Below, one piece after another: positions 42,241 through 51,471 of a stretch of 64,000 nt of DNA (position 1 is the stretch's first letter; each line of letters starts with the position of its first letter). This DNA comes from Chitinophaga flava (GTDB lineage Bacteria; Bacteroidota; Bacteroidia; Chitinophagales; Chitinophagaceae), in the NCBI RefSeq assembly GCF_003308995.1, contig NZ_QFFJ01000001.1, forward strand, positions 1,178,001 to 1,242,000. The letters run 5' to 3'. Position numbers and translations under genes: made by a program. The notes under the pieces were generated by a model, which was not told the origin of the DNA, ran no database searches, and worked only from the letters and a program-made list of their open reading frames with translations.

Positions 42241-45167
42241 AACATCTTAACAATGGGAATCAGGATTTCGACCAAGGTACCTTCCTTGTTGCCGAAACCA
42301 GATTTAAATTTATCAATAATTTCTAACTTTCCAACACTTCCATTAAAAGATTTTATAATCTGCAATCTTTCCTTTATCACGCTCAGCGCGGTAGATTCAT
42401 GTTTGATCAGTCTGGAACTCTTGATACTATTGGACTTGTCCCAGCCTATTCCATCGTCATCTACGGAGCAGTAAAGCAGATCATCTACCATCTCTATCCG
42501 GATTTCCAGGGTCCCACTGCTGTTTTTAGGCGCCAATCCGTGTTTAATGGCGTTTTCCACAATGGGCTGGATAATCATGGGCGGAATATATATGGTATAA
42601 TCTTTCAAAGTGTCTTCCATGATAAAATGGTAGGTAAAGGAGTGGGCAAAACGGATTTTTTCCAGCTCCAGGTACCGGGTCAGAAAAGCGATTTCCTCTT
42701 CCAGGGAAATGTAGGATTTGCGGGAATTGTTGAGCATCTGGCGCATCAGCGTTGCAAAGTCTGCCAGGAAGTTCAATGCCTGCTTTTCTTCTTTTTCCAG
42801 AATCAGGTGTTGTACCGAGTTGAGGGAGTTGAAGATGAAATGCGGGTTCATCTGGTTAGTCAATGCCTTGGCTTCCAGCTCGGCGATACGCCGGTTGTAT
42901 TCTGTTTTTCGTTTTTCGGCCTGTTTGATACGTTTTACGATATAACGCAGCACCACCAGAATCAGCAGCAGCCCTGCCAGCAGGAGGATGCCCCTGGCCC
43001 ACCATTGCTGGTACCATTGTGGCAGGATACTGACATTCAGGTTGAGTGGTTTGGACCAGTCGCTTTTATACTTACGGGCCCTCACCATCAGTTTGTAGCT
43101 GCCGGGTTGCAGGTCGGGGAACGGGATGATATTGGACATAGTAGTCACCCATCCGTTGGTCGTATCTCCCGAAAAATTATATTGGTATTCCACCAGCTCG
43201 GGCAGGTCGAACACGATGGTCCCGAACTCTGCTTCAAAAGAGGCTTTACGTTTGTACAGGTGAATAAAATCATTACCAGGCATATAGGTACTGTCGCCAT
43301 ACCGGATGTAACTGAGGTAAATCACGGGAGGTATGGTATCTACAGGCAGATGATCGCCTTTAAAGTAACAGAGACCGTTGGAGGTAGCAATGTACAGCTT
43401 GCCGTCATCCGTATACACACCGCGGATATCGTCAGACATTAGTCCGTCGTTGGAAGTGATATTACGGGTGATAGCCAGTTTGTGGATATCAATAACAGAT
43501 ACTCCTTTGTTGGTGGCCACATACAGGCGGTCCTGTCCATCGTAGTACAGTTGCTGGCAGATATCGCTGGCCAGATTGTTGGCAGACGACAGGTGTTTCA
43601 CCATCGAATCGCCGTGCATGACATAGATGCCCTGGTCGCTGGTACCGATCCACAGGTAACCATTGATCCATTTAAGGTCTTTGATACTGAGTTTCCGGGA
43701 GGTATCGTTGCGGGAAGGTTCCAGTTTATGTTTGTTGTCGGAGCACCAATAGAGGCCATTGCTGGTACCTACAAAATAGGTAGAATCGCTTACACAGGCA
43801 ATAGAGGTGACCATCATATCAAGGTCGCCGATGGTATAATCATCGAGGGCGATGATCTGATTTTTGGCGGCTATCCTGATTTTGCCGGAAGGCGATACTT
43901 CCACGTCCTTCAGCATTTTAACAGCTTTCAGCTGGGAAGTCTTAAAGGTGGCGGTATTAAAGAGCGCCAGGCCGTTGTCTGTACCGATCAGCACCTGATT
44001 TTCCTTATAGGGCACCATGGTGAGCAGGCTGTTACGGCCACTGGCAGTATCGATAGTGAACTGGCGGATAGTCCCGTTTCCGCTGATGGTATTCAGAATA
44101 CCGGCATTTTGTCCTACCAGCAGCATATCATTTTTTTTGTCTTTACAGATGCTGAAGATAGAGTGGGAATAGAGTCCGTTAGTATTATCGAGATAGCTGA
44201 AATAAAAGTTTTTGTAGGGGATATTGTATACGCCGTCACCAAAGGTGGTAATCCAGATATTACCATCCCGGTCTTTCAGGAGGGAGGTAATATTGTGGTT
44301 ATCCAGCAGTTTGATGATCTTTCTTTCTCCCTTAAAAAAGTCTTTGATGTAGTATAAGGTCCGTTGGGTACCTACCCAAAGGTTATCGTTATCGAGACAG
44401 ATATTACTGATTTCGTCTTTGATACCCCAGTCTGCGCCGTTGAAAAAACACACCAGATCTTTGATGGTATAGGAGTATAAGGCATTTTTGAGTATCAGGA
44501 TGGAGTGGTCCCTAACACGGCTTGTCAGTTCCGGATCAAAGGGGTAAGGGCAGAGGGACAGTATTTTCTGGTCCGGATTTGCCGGATCTCTCAGCCCATC
44601 AACATGAAAGGAGTTTTGCAGGGGGTGAAAGATGGTATCATTCCGGATCAGGAAAAGGAGGTTAGTACCAGAGGCTGAGCCTTTTTCGTAGGTTGTTTTT
44701 TTGCCATTGTACTGTACAATACGGCTGTTGGTATTGAAGAACCAGATAACGCCTTTTTTACCTTCGAAGGCGTACTGCATGTAGTGACTACCGCTGTTGA
44801 ATGCCAGCGAAGAGTCGTTGTATTCACTATGGATACGGGAATTGGCGTAGAAAGATGGTTTACCGTTGAGGGTAAAGAACCATAATCTTCCTTGAGTGTC
44901 TGCGGCGAGTTTTACGACATCATTGTCTGTGAGGCCGTCTTTTTTGGCATAGTTGCGAAAGCGTTTTCCGTCGAATTTACTGACGCCGGTGGGAGTAGCA
45001 AACCAGATGAATCCGTCTTTGTCCTGCACGGCGGCATATACAGTAGCATTAGCCAACCCATCTTTCACATTATAGTTGCGGATCATCAGGCCCTGGGCCA
45101 GTGCGTTGTAACCTGTGCAAAAGATGACCAGCCACCATAACAGTATGAAACGGGTAATGGACATCAA
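42237..45167 (-). CDS. Propeller-sensor histidine kinase (LytS-type)
   Basis: A 976-residue membrane kinase. After a signal (about 1-24) come many two-component-regulator propeller repeats (for example YAAVQDKDGFIWFATPTGVS and LKDRDGNIWITTFGDGVYNI) forming a periplasmic beta-propeller sensor. Then follow a Y_Y_Y-type Ig domain (about 640-715), one transmembrane helix (about 720-742) and a LytS-like kinase: phospho-acceptor H776 in NQMNPHFIFNSLNS, the N-box VENAIKHGL and the G-box DDDGIGWD. The partner is the LytTR regulator. No hybrid receiver or AraC domain is fused, unlike the Bacteroides HTCS type. The signal sensed is unknown. Confidence 0.93.
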   Translation of the reverse strand: MMSITRFILLWWLVIFCTGYNALAQGLMIRNYNVKDGLANATVYAAVQDKDGFIWFATPTGVSKFDGKRFRNYAKKDGLTDNDVVKLAADTQGRLWFFTLNGKPSFYANSRIHSEYNDSSLAFNSGSHYMQYAFEGKKGVIWFFNTNSRIVQYNGKKTTYEKGSASGTNLLFLIRNDTIFHPLQNSFHVDGLRDPANPDQKILSLCPYPFDPELTSRVRDHSILILKNALYSYTIKDLVCFFNGADWGIKDEISNICLDNDNLWVGTQRTLYYIKDFFKGERKIIKLLDNHNITSLLKDRDGNIWITTFGDGVYNIPYKNFYFSYLDNTNGLYSHSIFSICKDKKNDMLLVGQNAGILNTISGNGTIRQFTIDTASGRNSLLTMVPYKENQVLIGTDNGLALFNTATFKTSQLKAVKMLKDVEVSPSGKIRIAAKNQIIALDDYTIGDLDMMVTSIACVSDSTYFVGTSNGLYWCSDNKHKLEPSRNDTSRKLSIKDLKWINGYLWIGTSDQGIYVMHGDSMVKHLSSANNLASDICQQLYYDGQDRLYVATNKGVSVIDIHKLAITRNITSNDGLMSDDIRGVYTDDGKLYIATSNGLCYFKGDHLPVDTIPPVIYLSYIRYGDSTYMPGNDFIHLYKRKASFEAEFGTIVFDLPELVEYQYNFSGDTTNGWVTTMSNIIPFPDLQPGSYKLMVRARKYKSDWSKPLNLNVSILPQWYQQWWARGILLLAGLLLILVVLRYIVKRIKQAEKRKTEYNRRIAELEAKALTNQMNPHFIFNSLNSVQHLILEKEEKQALNFLADFATLMRQMLNNSRKSYISLEEEIAFLTRYLELEKIRFAHSFTYHFIMEDTLKDYTIYIPPMIIQPIVENAIKHGLAPKNSSGTLEIRIEMVDDLLYCSVDDDGIGWDKSNSIKSSRLIKHESTALSVIKERLQIIKSFNGSVGKLEIIDKFKSGFGNKEGTLVEILIPIVKML

Positions 45168-45173
45168 CTTAAA

Positions 45174-45255
45174 ATTACGAATTACGAATTATGAATTATG
45201 AATTGCGAACTACAAATTACGTTTTTTGTAATTCGTAGTCCGCAAATTCATAATT
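45174..45255. repeat. ATTACGAATT-type repeat island
   Basis: Tandem ATTACGAATT / ATGAATT units on the left and an inverted set (TACAAATTACG facing TGTAATTCGTAG) on the right. It fills the gap between the proS and histidine kinase genes. Confidence 0.55.
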
Positions 45256-45259
45256 GATA

Positions 45260-46735
45260 CTAGTATGCTCTGGCAAACAGCACCCGTTCTTTAGAAGGTT
45301 TACCGGTCAGGATGCAGGTACCTGCTTCCTGAGGGTTGTCCAGCGGTATACAACGGATTGTTGCTTTAGTGCGTTCTTTGATGATTTCTTCCGTTTCAGG
45401 CGTACCATCCCAATGGGCGGCGATGAAACCACCTTTTTCGTCGAGTACTTTTTCAAACTCTTCGAAGGTATCTACCCGGGTGATGTGGCTATCGCGATAG
45501 TTTTTGGCTTTCTCGAAGAGGTTCTGTTGTATTTCTTCGAGCAGATCGCTGATACGGCCAGCCAGTCCGTCGAGGGAGAGGCTCATTTTTTCTTTGGTAT
45601 CACGGCGGGCTACTTCGGCGACATTGTTTTCGAGGTCTCTTGCGCCAATGGCTATACGAACGGGTACGCCTTTCAGTTCGTATTCAGCGAATTTCCAGCC
45701 CGGACGGTTATTGTCGGAGTCGTCGTATTTCACGCGGATGCCGGCTTTTTTCAGTTCGGCAACGATGGTGTTTACTTTTTCGTCGAGGGCCGCTTTCTGG
45801 TCGGCGCCTTTATAGATAGGCACGATTACTACCTGGAGCGGAGCGATGCGGGGAGGCAGTACCAGGCCCTGATCGTCGCTGTGCACCATGATGAGGCCAC
45901 CGATCAGGCGGGTGGATACGCCCCATGAGGTAGCCCATACGTAATCGAGTTTGTTTTCCTTGTTGGAGAACTGTACGTCAAATGCTTTGGCGAAGTTCTG
46001 GCCGAGGAAGTGGGAGGTACCTGCCTGCAGGGCTTTACCATCCTGCATGAGTGCTTCCACGCAATAGGTATTGACAGCTCCGGCGAATCTTTCGCTTGCC
46101 GTTTTTACGCCTTTGATAACGGGCACAGCCATGTAGTGTTCGGAGAAATCAGCGTAGACGTTGAGCATCTGTTCTGTTTCAGCGATCGCTTCTTCGGCGG
46201 TGGCATGAGCAGTATGACCTTCCTGCCAGAGGAATTCGGCGGTGCGGAGGAAGAGGCGGGTGCGCATTTCCCAGCGTACCACGTTGGCCCACTGGTTTAC
46301 CAGCAGGGGGAGGTCGCGGTAAGACTGTATCCAGTCTTTATAAGTATTCCAGATAATTGTTTCTGAAGTGGGGCGGACGATCAGCTCTTCTTCGAGTTTA
46401 GCATCCGGATCCACTATTACCCCTCCGCCGTTGGGGTCATTTTTGAGGCGGTAGTGTGTTACAACGGCGCATTCCTTGGCGAAGCCTTCCACGTGGGCGG
46501 CTTCTTTGCTGAGGAAGCTTTTGGGGATAAACAAGGGGAAGTAGGCGTTCTGGTGACCGGTTTCCTTGAATTTACTGTCCAGGACATCGCGCATGGCTTC
46601 CCATAGCGCGTAGCCGTATGGTTTGATTACCATACAGCCTCTAACGGCAGAATAATCTGCCAGACCGCCTTTCAGCACCAGGTCGTTATACCATTTTGAA
46701 TAATCTTCCGAACGGGCTGTAATCTCTTTACTCAT
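45260..46735 (-). CDS. proS: Prolyl-tRNA synthetase, archaeal/eukaryotic type
   Basis: Class II aminoacyl-tRNA synthetase charging tRNA-Pro. 491 residues from ATG 46735, the size of the short ProRS type without the bacterial editing insertion. Visible: GCMVIKPYGYALWE, the class II motif 2 RPTSETIIWNTYK and RWEMRTRLFLRTAEFLWQEG, the motif 3 region WGVSTRLIGGLIMVHSDD, and the anticodon-binding and C-terminal zinc-like end. The frame opens about 120 bases further upstream (46858), but those residues do not resemble ProRS. Confidence 0.95.
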   Translation of the reverse strand: MSKEITARSEDYSKWYNDLVLKGGLADYSAVRGCMVIKPYGYALWEAMRDVLDSKFKETGHQNAYFPLFIPKSFLSKEAAHVEGFAKECAVVTHYRLKNDPNGGGVIVDPDAKLEEELIVRPTSETIIWNTYKDWIQSYRDLPLLVNQWANVVRWEMRTRLFLRTAEFLWQEGHTAHATAEEAIAETEQMLNVYADFSEHYMAVPVIKGVKTASERFAGAVNTYCVEALMQDGKALQAGTSHFLGQNFAKAFDVQFSNKENKLDYVWATSWGVSTRLIGGLIMVHSDDQGLVLPPRIAPLQVVIVPIYKGADQKAALDEKVNTIVAELKKAGIRVKYDDSDNNRPGWKFAEYELKGVPVRIAIGARDLENNVAEVARRDTKEKMSLSLDGLAGRISDLLEEIQQNLFEKAKNYRDSHITRVDTFEEFEKVLDEKGGFIAAHWDGTPETEEIIKERTKATIRCIPLDNPQEAGTCILTGKPSKERVLFARAY

Positions 46736-47021
46736 AAATAAAATAACTAATTTATATATCTTTAAATTTAAGCCAAAAATCCACGAATTTATCCAGCGAA
46801 AAATAAACTTCCGGCGGTGCCCAGTGAATGGATCAAACCGGCGTAGTTTTTGTCCCAAATATTTAAAAAGAAAATGCTACAAACCTACATGAAAATCATA
46901 AAGGTGCAAATAGTCTGGCTAAAATAAAATAACCGGGAGCTCTTCCTGTAACTTTGTGGTATTATAATCCGTTAAAAAATTGTAAATTTACTACATAAAT
47001 CAAGCTTAAAATATATTTCAA
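46736..47021. other. Divergent promoter region proS / Gly-Tyr-rich lipoprotein
   Basis: AT-rich spacer of 286 bases. On the plus strand a TAACTTTG box at 46949 serves the lipoprotein; on the minus strand a TAAATTTA near 46763 is a weak candidate for proS. No gene seen. Confidence 0.35.
46949..46956 (+). promoter_or_regulatory. Putative -7 box for the Gly/Tyr-rich lipoprotein gene
   Basis: TAACTTTG matches TAnnTTTG; a leader of about 60 bases would result. The -33 position is not a clear TTTG. Confidence 0.45.
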
Positions 47022-48062
47022 ATGAGACCTATACTATACATTGCACTGGCTGGTTCGTTCGCTCTGGGCGCCTGTTCCAGTACTTACAAAACGGCCCAGA
47101 CACCGGACGATGTATATTATTCTCCGCGTCAGCAACAGCGCACCTATGCATCCAACAACGGCTCTAATGGCAATTCCCAGCAGGATGAGAATGCCCGTTA
47201 TACCCAGTCAGCCGATGAAGATGGAGGAACTTATGTGACTTATAATGATGACCAGGGGGATTACCAACGTCGTCTGAATCGTTTTGGTTCCACTTCCAAC
47301 AGCTACACCGGTGGCTACATGGATGGTTACAGCGCAGCTTCCAACCTGTACATGGGTGGTTATGGCTACGGCTTCAGCCCATACAGCAGCTTTGGTTACA
47401 ACAGCCTGTGGGGCCCATCTCTCAGCCTGGGTTTTGGCTGGGGCAGCGGTTTCTATAGCCCATGGAGCTATGGTGGCTACGGTGGTGGATGGGGATACCC
47501 TTATTATGGCTCCTACTGGCCTTATGGCGGCGGATACTATGGTCATTACTACCCTGTATATGCCGGCGGTTACTATGGTGGTGGTTACTATGGCCACGGA
47601 GGAGGTTATTACTACAGCCGTCCTTCCAACTCCTACGGACCCGTTAGAAGCGGTAACGAACGCATCATCCGTGCTTCCAACTATACCAACAGCGGTGGCA
47701 ATGGCGGCAATGCCGGCGGTGGCGGTTACTACCGTCCTGCCAGAGGTAGCGTAGCTCCTATCAACAACGGTGGCAACAGCGGCGGTTATGCTCCTTCCAA
47801 TACAGACAGACCCCGTCGTATCTTCCAGCAGTCTAATTCAGAAAGACCGGTTATTTCCCGTCCTTCCTATGATAACAACAGCGGTGGTGGCTACAATAAC
47901 AATAATGGCGGCGGCGGATACTCCCGTCCTTCCAGATCTGAATACAGACCTGCACCATCTCCCAGCCCAAGCTATTCTGCACCCAGCGGCGGTGGCCGTG
48001 TAGGTGGCGGTAGCAGTGGTGGCGGTGGCGGCTACAGCCGTCCTGCAAGAGGCGGACGTTAA
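47022..48062 (+). CDS. Gly/Tyr/Ser-rich lipoprotein of unknown function
   Basis: A 346-residue predicted lipoprotein: lipobox LGAC (Cys about 18). The first 110 residues are polar (Gln/Asn/Asp). About 110-210 is Gly/Tyr-rich with repeating GGYYGG and SPYSSFGYN-type units. The remainder is Gly/Asn/Ser/Pro/Arg-rich, ending SRPARGGR. Such low-complexity surfaces are disordered and may mediate adhesion or self-association. No catalytic motif. A strong terminator follows. It is not recognised as a named family. Confidence 0.8.
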   Translation: MRPILYIALAGSFALGACSSTYKTAQTPDDVYYSPRQQQRTYASNNGSNGNSQQDENARYTQSADEDGGTYVTYNDDQGDYQRRLNRFGSTSNSYTGGYMDGYSAASNLYMGGYGYGFSPYSSFGYNSLWGPSLSLGFGWGSGFYSPWSYGGYGGGWGYPYYGSYWPYGGGYYGHYYPVYAGGYYGGGYYGHGGGYYYSRPSNSYGPVRSGNERIIRASNYTNSGGNGGNAGGGGYYRPARGSVAPINNGGNSGGYAPSNTDRPRRIFQQSNSERPVISRPSYDNNSGGGYNNNNGGGGYSRPSRSEYRPAPSPSPSYSAPSGGGRVGGGSSGGGGGYSRPARGGR

Positions 48063-48076
48063 TACAAGACATTCTG

Positions 48077-48112
48077 AGATAAGCGTAGCAAAAAACTACG
48101 CTTATCTTTTTA
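48077..48112 (+). terminator. Terminator after Gly/Tyr-rich lipoprotein gene
   Basis: A 12-bp perfect stem AGATAAGCGTAG / CTACGCTTATCT with a 7-base A-rich loop and a T-run. Confidence 0.88.
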
Positions 48113-48213
48113 TTGGACATAAGTTTTGTCCATTCCGGAACGTTATTACATTCGCAGCTCGTTATCTATCAGACAATCTGCCAATACATCTCAATTTTTA
48201 AGTTTATAGTTTT

Positions 48214-49788
48214 ATGATTAAAAGACTTTACCCTCTTTTAGGAGGAATCTTTTTATCCGTTACAGCAATGGCGCAGAGCTCGAATGACGCACTGCTCTAC
48301 TCACCCAACCAACCCTTCGGGACAGCAAGAGCACAGGCATTGGGAGGCGCAGGCGTTGGTCTGGGCGGTGATTACTCTTCAGCACACACCAACCCTGCCG
48401 GTATCGGCATGTTCAAAACAGGCGAATTTCTGATATCTGCCGGTCTGGGGATTACCAATAACAACTCCACCTACCTGGGAAATGGTTCGATGGACAACAA
48501 AGGCAGCAAAACCAACTTCCAGATGCCCAGCATCGGTGTTATCTTTGCTACCAACAAACACACCGGTGACAACGTTTGGAACAACGTGACCTTTTCACTG
48601 GGCTATACCCGCCTGGCCAACTATAACAACAAAATTGCCATCGCGGGATATAATGACGTTTCTTCTTATACCGACACCTGGGTGGACCAGATGTGGAACG
48701 CTGATTCTACCGGTATCGTGAACGACTATCCGTTGGGTGGCAGTATCGGCTACCTCTCCGCTGTCATCGACCGCTACCGCCATTCAAACGGCATCGTAGA
48801 CCCGATGAGCAACGCCTCTCCACAACGGCCTACCGGCGGACTCACCGCCATCCAGCAACGTGGTATCCTTGAAACACAAGGTGGCCTCAACGAATTTGCC
48901 TTCGCCGTTGCAGGCAACTATGGTAACCGTTTATACATCGGCGGTAGTATCAACGTACCGAGTGTCAACTACCGTGCAGACCTTACCGTAATGGAAGATG
49001 ATGCTACCAATAACGGCGCGAACAAACCCAACAACGACTTTGCCTATTTCGACTACCATCAGTATCTGAAAAGGACTGGTCTGGGTATCGGCGCCAAACT
49101 GGGTATACTTTACAAGGCCTCTCCCCGCTTCAGATTAGGCGGCGCCTTCCACACACCCACCTTCTACAGCCTGCATGACAGCTATTCTGCTGACATCACC
49201 GCCAACACGGAAGGTTATCAAGGTGTACTGTCTGCCAATTCCGGCCAGGTAACCGGCGGCTATCCAGTAGACAATGACTATACTTATGTTACTCCATTGC
49301 GCGCAATGGCCGGTGTTACCTACTTCTTCGGTGATATCACCCATGTCAGCAATACACAGGGCTTCATCACCGCTGATTATGAATTCGTCAACCAATCATC
49401 CGGTAAATTCAAGATGAATAAATACCCTGATGATGAAAAAGCACTGAACGACAATATCAGCGCCCTGTACAAATCAGTGTCCAATATCAAAGTGGGCGCC
49501 GAACTGAAATTTGCTACCCTGTATGCAGTAAGAGCCGGTTTTGCCTACTACGGCAACCCTTACAGCAATGACAGCTACAATGCCAACGTAGACGCTTCCC
49601 GTAAAGTATACAGCGGCGGCCTCGGCTACCGTAACAAAGGCCTCTATGCAGACCTTACCTACAGCTATACGCAGGGTAATGACCGTTACCGCCTCTACAC
49701 CAGCACCACGCCGGGTTTAACACCCAATGCCGCCCTGCTGGATTATACCCGTAGCAATGTGGTAATGACCGTCGGTCTTAAGTTCTAA
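48214..49788 (+). CDS. OmpP1/FadL-type outer membrane beta-barrel protein
   Basis: A 524-residue outer-membrane protein. Signal ends VTAMAQ. The N-terminal plug segment GTARAQALGGAGVGLGGDYS followed by HTNPAGIGMF is characteristic of OmpP1/FadL/TodX transporters for hydrophobic molecules, and the C-terminus ends in a strand closing with Phe (VVMTVGLKF). Probably a passive channel for long-chain fatty acids or other hydrophobic substrates. A 23-bp hairpin separates it from convergent miaA. Confidence 0.88.
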   Translation: MIKRLYPLLGGIFLSVTAMAQSSNDALLYSPNQPFGTARAQALGGAGVGLGGDYSSAHTNPAGIGMFKTGEFLISAGLGITNNNSTYLGNGSMDNKGSKTNFQMPSIGVIFATNKHTGDNVWNNVTFSLGYTRLANYNNKIAIAGYNDVSSYTDTWVDQMWNADSTGIVNDYPLGGSIGYLSAVIDRYRHSNGIVDPMSNASPQRPTGGLTAIQQRGILETQGGLNEFAFAVAGNYGNRLYIGGSINVPSVNYRADLTVMEDDATNNGANKPNNDFAYFDYHQYLKRTGLGIGAKLGILYKASPRFRLGGAFHTPTFYSLHDSYSADITANTEGYQGVLSANSGQVTGGYPVDNDYTYVTPLRAMAGVTYFFGDITHVSNTQGFITADYEFVNQSSGKFKMNKYPDDEKALNDNISALYKSVSNIKVGAELKFATLYAVRAGFAYYGNPYSNDSYNANVDASRKVYSGGLGYRNKGLYADLTYSYTQGNDRYRLYTSTTPGLTPNAALLDYTRSNVVMTVGLKF

Positions 49789-49824
49789 TAAAGGGAAATT
49801 GAAGTAAAGAATTATAATATCAGT

Positions 49825-49875
49825 ATAAAAGCGAAGAAGCCATTGATGTAAAATCAATGGCTTCTTCGCTTTTAT
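49825..49875. terminator. 23-bp perfect hairpin between convergent genes
   Basis: The left arm at 49825-49847 is exactly complementary to 49853-49875; the loop is GTAAA. The outer part of the stem is ATAAAAGCGAAGAA / TTCTTCGCTTTTAT, giving bidirectional T-runs. The same outer core is at 8111-8155 with a different inner stem. Confidence 0.88.
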
Positions 49876-49884
49876 CTTTGTTTA

Positions 49885-50778
49885 TCATAAAATATCAGCA
49901 ATGATCGTCTCTATCATTGTTTCTGTAGGGTCGAACCACTGGTATTCCTTGTCTTTTCTGAACCAGGTCAGTTGCCTTTTGGCATACTGGCGGGTATGTG
50001 TTTTAATATCCTCTACGGCTTGTTCGAGGGATAGTTTGCCATCCAGGTAATCGAATATTTCCTGATAGCCTACTGTCCGGAGAGCATTGTGCTGGCGGTA
50101 GGGCAATACGCTTTTTACTTCTTCCACGAGTCCGGCAGCCATCATGAGATCTACCCTTTTATGGATATTTTCATGGAGCTTTTCTTTGGACGGTGTAAGT
50201 CCGATTTTAATGATGCGGAAGTCTCTTTGTGCTTTTACGGCCGTGCGGAAAGTGGTGATCGACTGTCCGGTGGCTTCCAGCACTTCCAGCGCCCTGATAA
50301 GGCGTTGGGGATTCTGCGTTTCGGCCGTGGCATAAAACTGCGGGTCCCGTTGGCGGAGTTGTTCCTGTAGCCAGGAGAGTCCGTGTTCTTCGTAGCGGGC
50401 ATTCAGCATTTCCCGGATACCGGGTGGTATAGCGGGCATGTCGTCGATACCTTCGCAGAAAGCGCGTATATACAGTCCCGTGCCCCCACACATAATGGCC
50501 ACATCATTTTTTTGGAAGATTTCTGCGGCATACTGCAGGGCCAGCTGTTCATAGATACCGGCATTCACTTCTTCACGGATGGAATGGGAATCGATAAAAT
50601 AATGCGGCACTGCGGACAGCTCTTCCGGTGTAGGTTTGGCCGTGCCGATGCTGATTTCGCGGTAACACTGCCTTGAATCAGCAGATATTACCGATGTACC
50701 GAACAACTGCGCCAGTTTTATGGCCAGCGCTGTTTTGCCGGAAGCGGTGGGTCCTGCTATGATAATGACTGTCTTCAA
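49885..50778 (-). CDS. miaA: tRNA dimethylallyltransferase MiaA
   Basis: Adds the isopentenyl group to A37 of tRNAs reading U-starting codons; MiaB then methylthiolates it. 297 residues, normal length. Walker A GPTASGKTAL (8-17), the catalytic DSRQCYREISIGTAKP, and PHYFIDSHSI, MCGGTGLYIRAF and the C-terminal TRQYAKRQLTWFRKD are all present. It is last in a minus-strand run of five genes, 6 bases after the pRiA4b ORF-3-like gene. Confidence 0.97.
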   Translation of the reverse strand: MKTVIIIAGPTASGKTALAIKLAQLFGTSVISADSRQCYREISIGTAKPTPEELSAVPHYFIDSHSIREEVNAGIYEQLALQYAAEIFQKNDVAIMCGGTGLYIRAFCEGIDDMPAIPPGIREMLNARYEEHGLSWLQEQLRQRDPQFYATAETQNPQRLIRALEVLEATGQSITTFRTAVKAQRDFRIIKIGLTPSKEKLHENIHKRVDLMMAAGLVEEVKSVLPYRQHNALRTVGYQEIFDYLDGKLSLEQAVEDIKTHTRQYAKRQLTWFRKDKEYQWFDPTETMIETIIADIL

Positions 50779-50784
50779 AAAATA

Positions 50785-51363
50785 CTAGTAGTTGTTTTCA
50801 TCTTCACCGGCACCGAATTCATCGCCGCCGTCGCTGGCTTCTTCGCTTTCTTCTCCTTCTTCACCGAAGCCTTCTTCGTCCATACCTTCTTTATTGAGGT
50901 CATATTTTTCCTCCATTTCCACAAGTTTGTCGCCTACGAGGCCTTTGGTGCCGTATTGGCTGGGGGCCAGGCCTTCCTTGCGTACACAAACGGGATAGGT
51001 GAGTTTGGCGTTTTCATCTTTGGACACGCCTATCAGTTCTACCAGGAATGACCAGTTTTTGGCGAAGTCATAGAGGTAGATAAATTTCTGGTTGGGAGCC
51101 TTTACTGCGTCAGCGATAGTTGTTTCCGACATGAGCAGCGGTTCAACTTTACGGGGCTGTTTATCTTCCTGCAGAATAATTTCCCGGCCGCGTTGCCAGT
51201 TGTCGTTGCTGCGGAAAAAGGTAGCTCCATGTTTGGTGTCAAATTCAAAAGCCTGTAAAATGGCCGTATGTAAGGCTAAAAACGTCTGATTCGGCTTAAT
51301 GGAAATGTCCCTGTAAACACTTTCATCTTCTTCCCAGTATACTCTGAATTTCAAAACCGGCAT
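50785..51363 (-). CDS. pRiA4b ORF-3-like (IS1096-passenger type) protein
   Basis: A 192-residue protein of the plasmid pRiA4b ORF-3/IS1096 passenger family, a domain of unknown function common in chromosomes. FRVYWEEDESVYRDISIKPN, LQAFEFDTKHGATFFR and FIYLYDFAKNWSFLVELI are typical. A C-terminal acidic tail (about 155-192, mostly Glu and Gly) ends the protein. The name refers to a passenger gene of a mobile element, but nothing mobile is visible nearby. It precedes miaA by 6 bases, hinting at a link with tRNA or translation. Confidence 0.82.
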   Translation of the reverse strand: MPVLKFRVYWEEDESVYRDISIKPNQTFLALHTAILQAFEFDTKHGATFFRSNDNWQRGREIILQEDKQPRKVEPLLMSETTIADAVKAPNQKFIYLYDFAKNWSFLVELIGVSKDENAKLTYPVCVRKEGLAPSQYGTKGLVGDKLVEMEEKYDLNKEGMDEEGFGEEGEESEEASDGGDEFGAGEDENNY

Positions 51364-51471
51364 GACAATGTGGTTATAAGTTAGTTAAATATATTAATTC
51401 TCAACGCATCATCAAGGGCGCTGATGGTTAATTAATCGTTTATTATTTCCTGTTTCCCTAAATTACCAATT

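Noticed and set aside
42399..44357. Two long plus-strand frames inside the histidine kinase gene
   Set aside because: Shadows of a well-defined kinase with propeller, N-box and G-box motifs.
47350..48060. Short repeats as a possible CRISPR or satellite array
   Set aside because: They are codon-level Gly/Tyr repeats of a lipoprotein gene.
50785..51363. Mobile element suggested by the IS1096-passenger family name
   Set aside because: No transposase, terminal repeats or target duplication; the domain is common in ordinary chromosomes.
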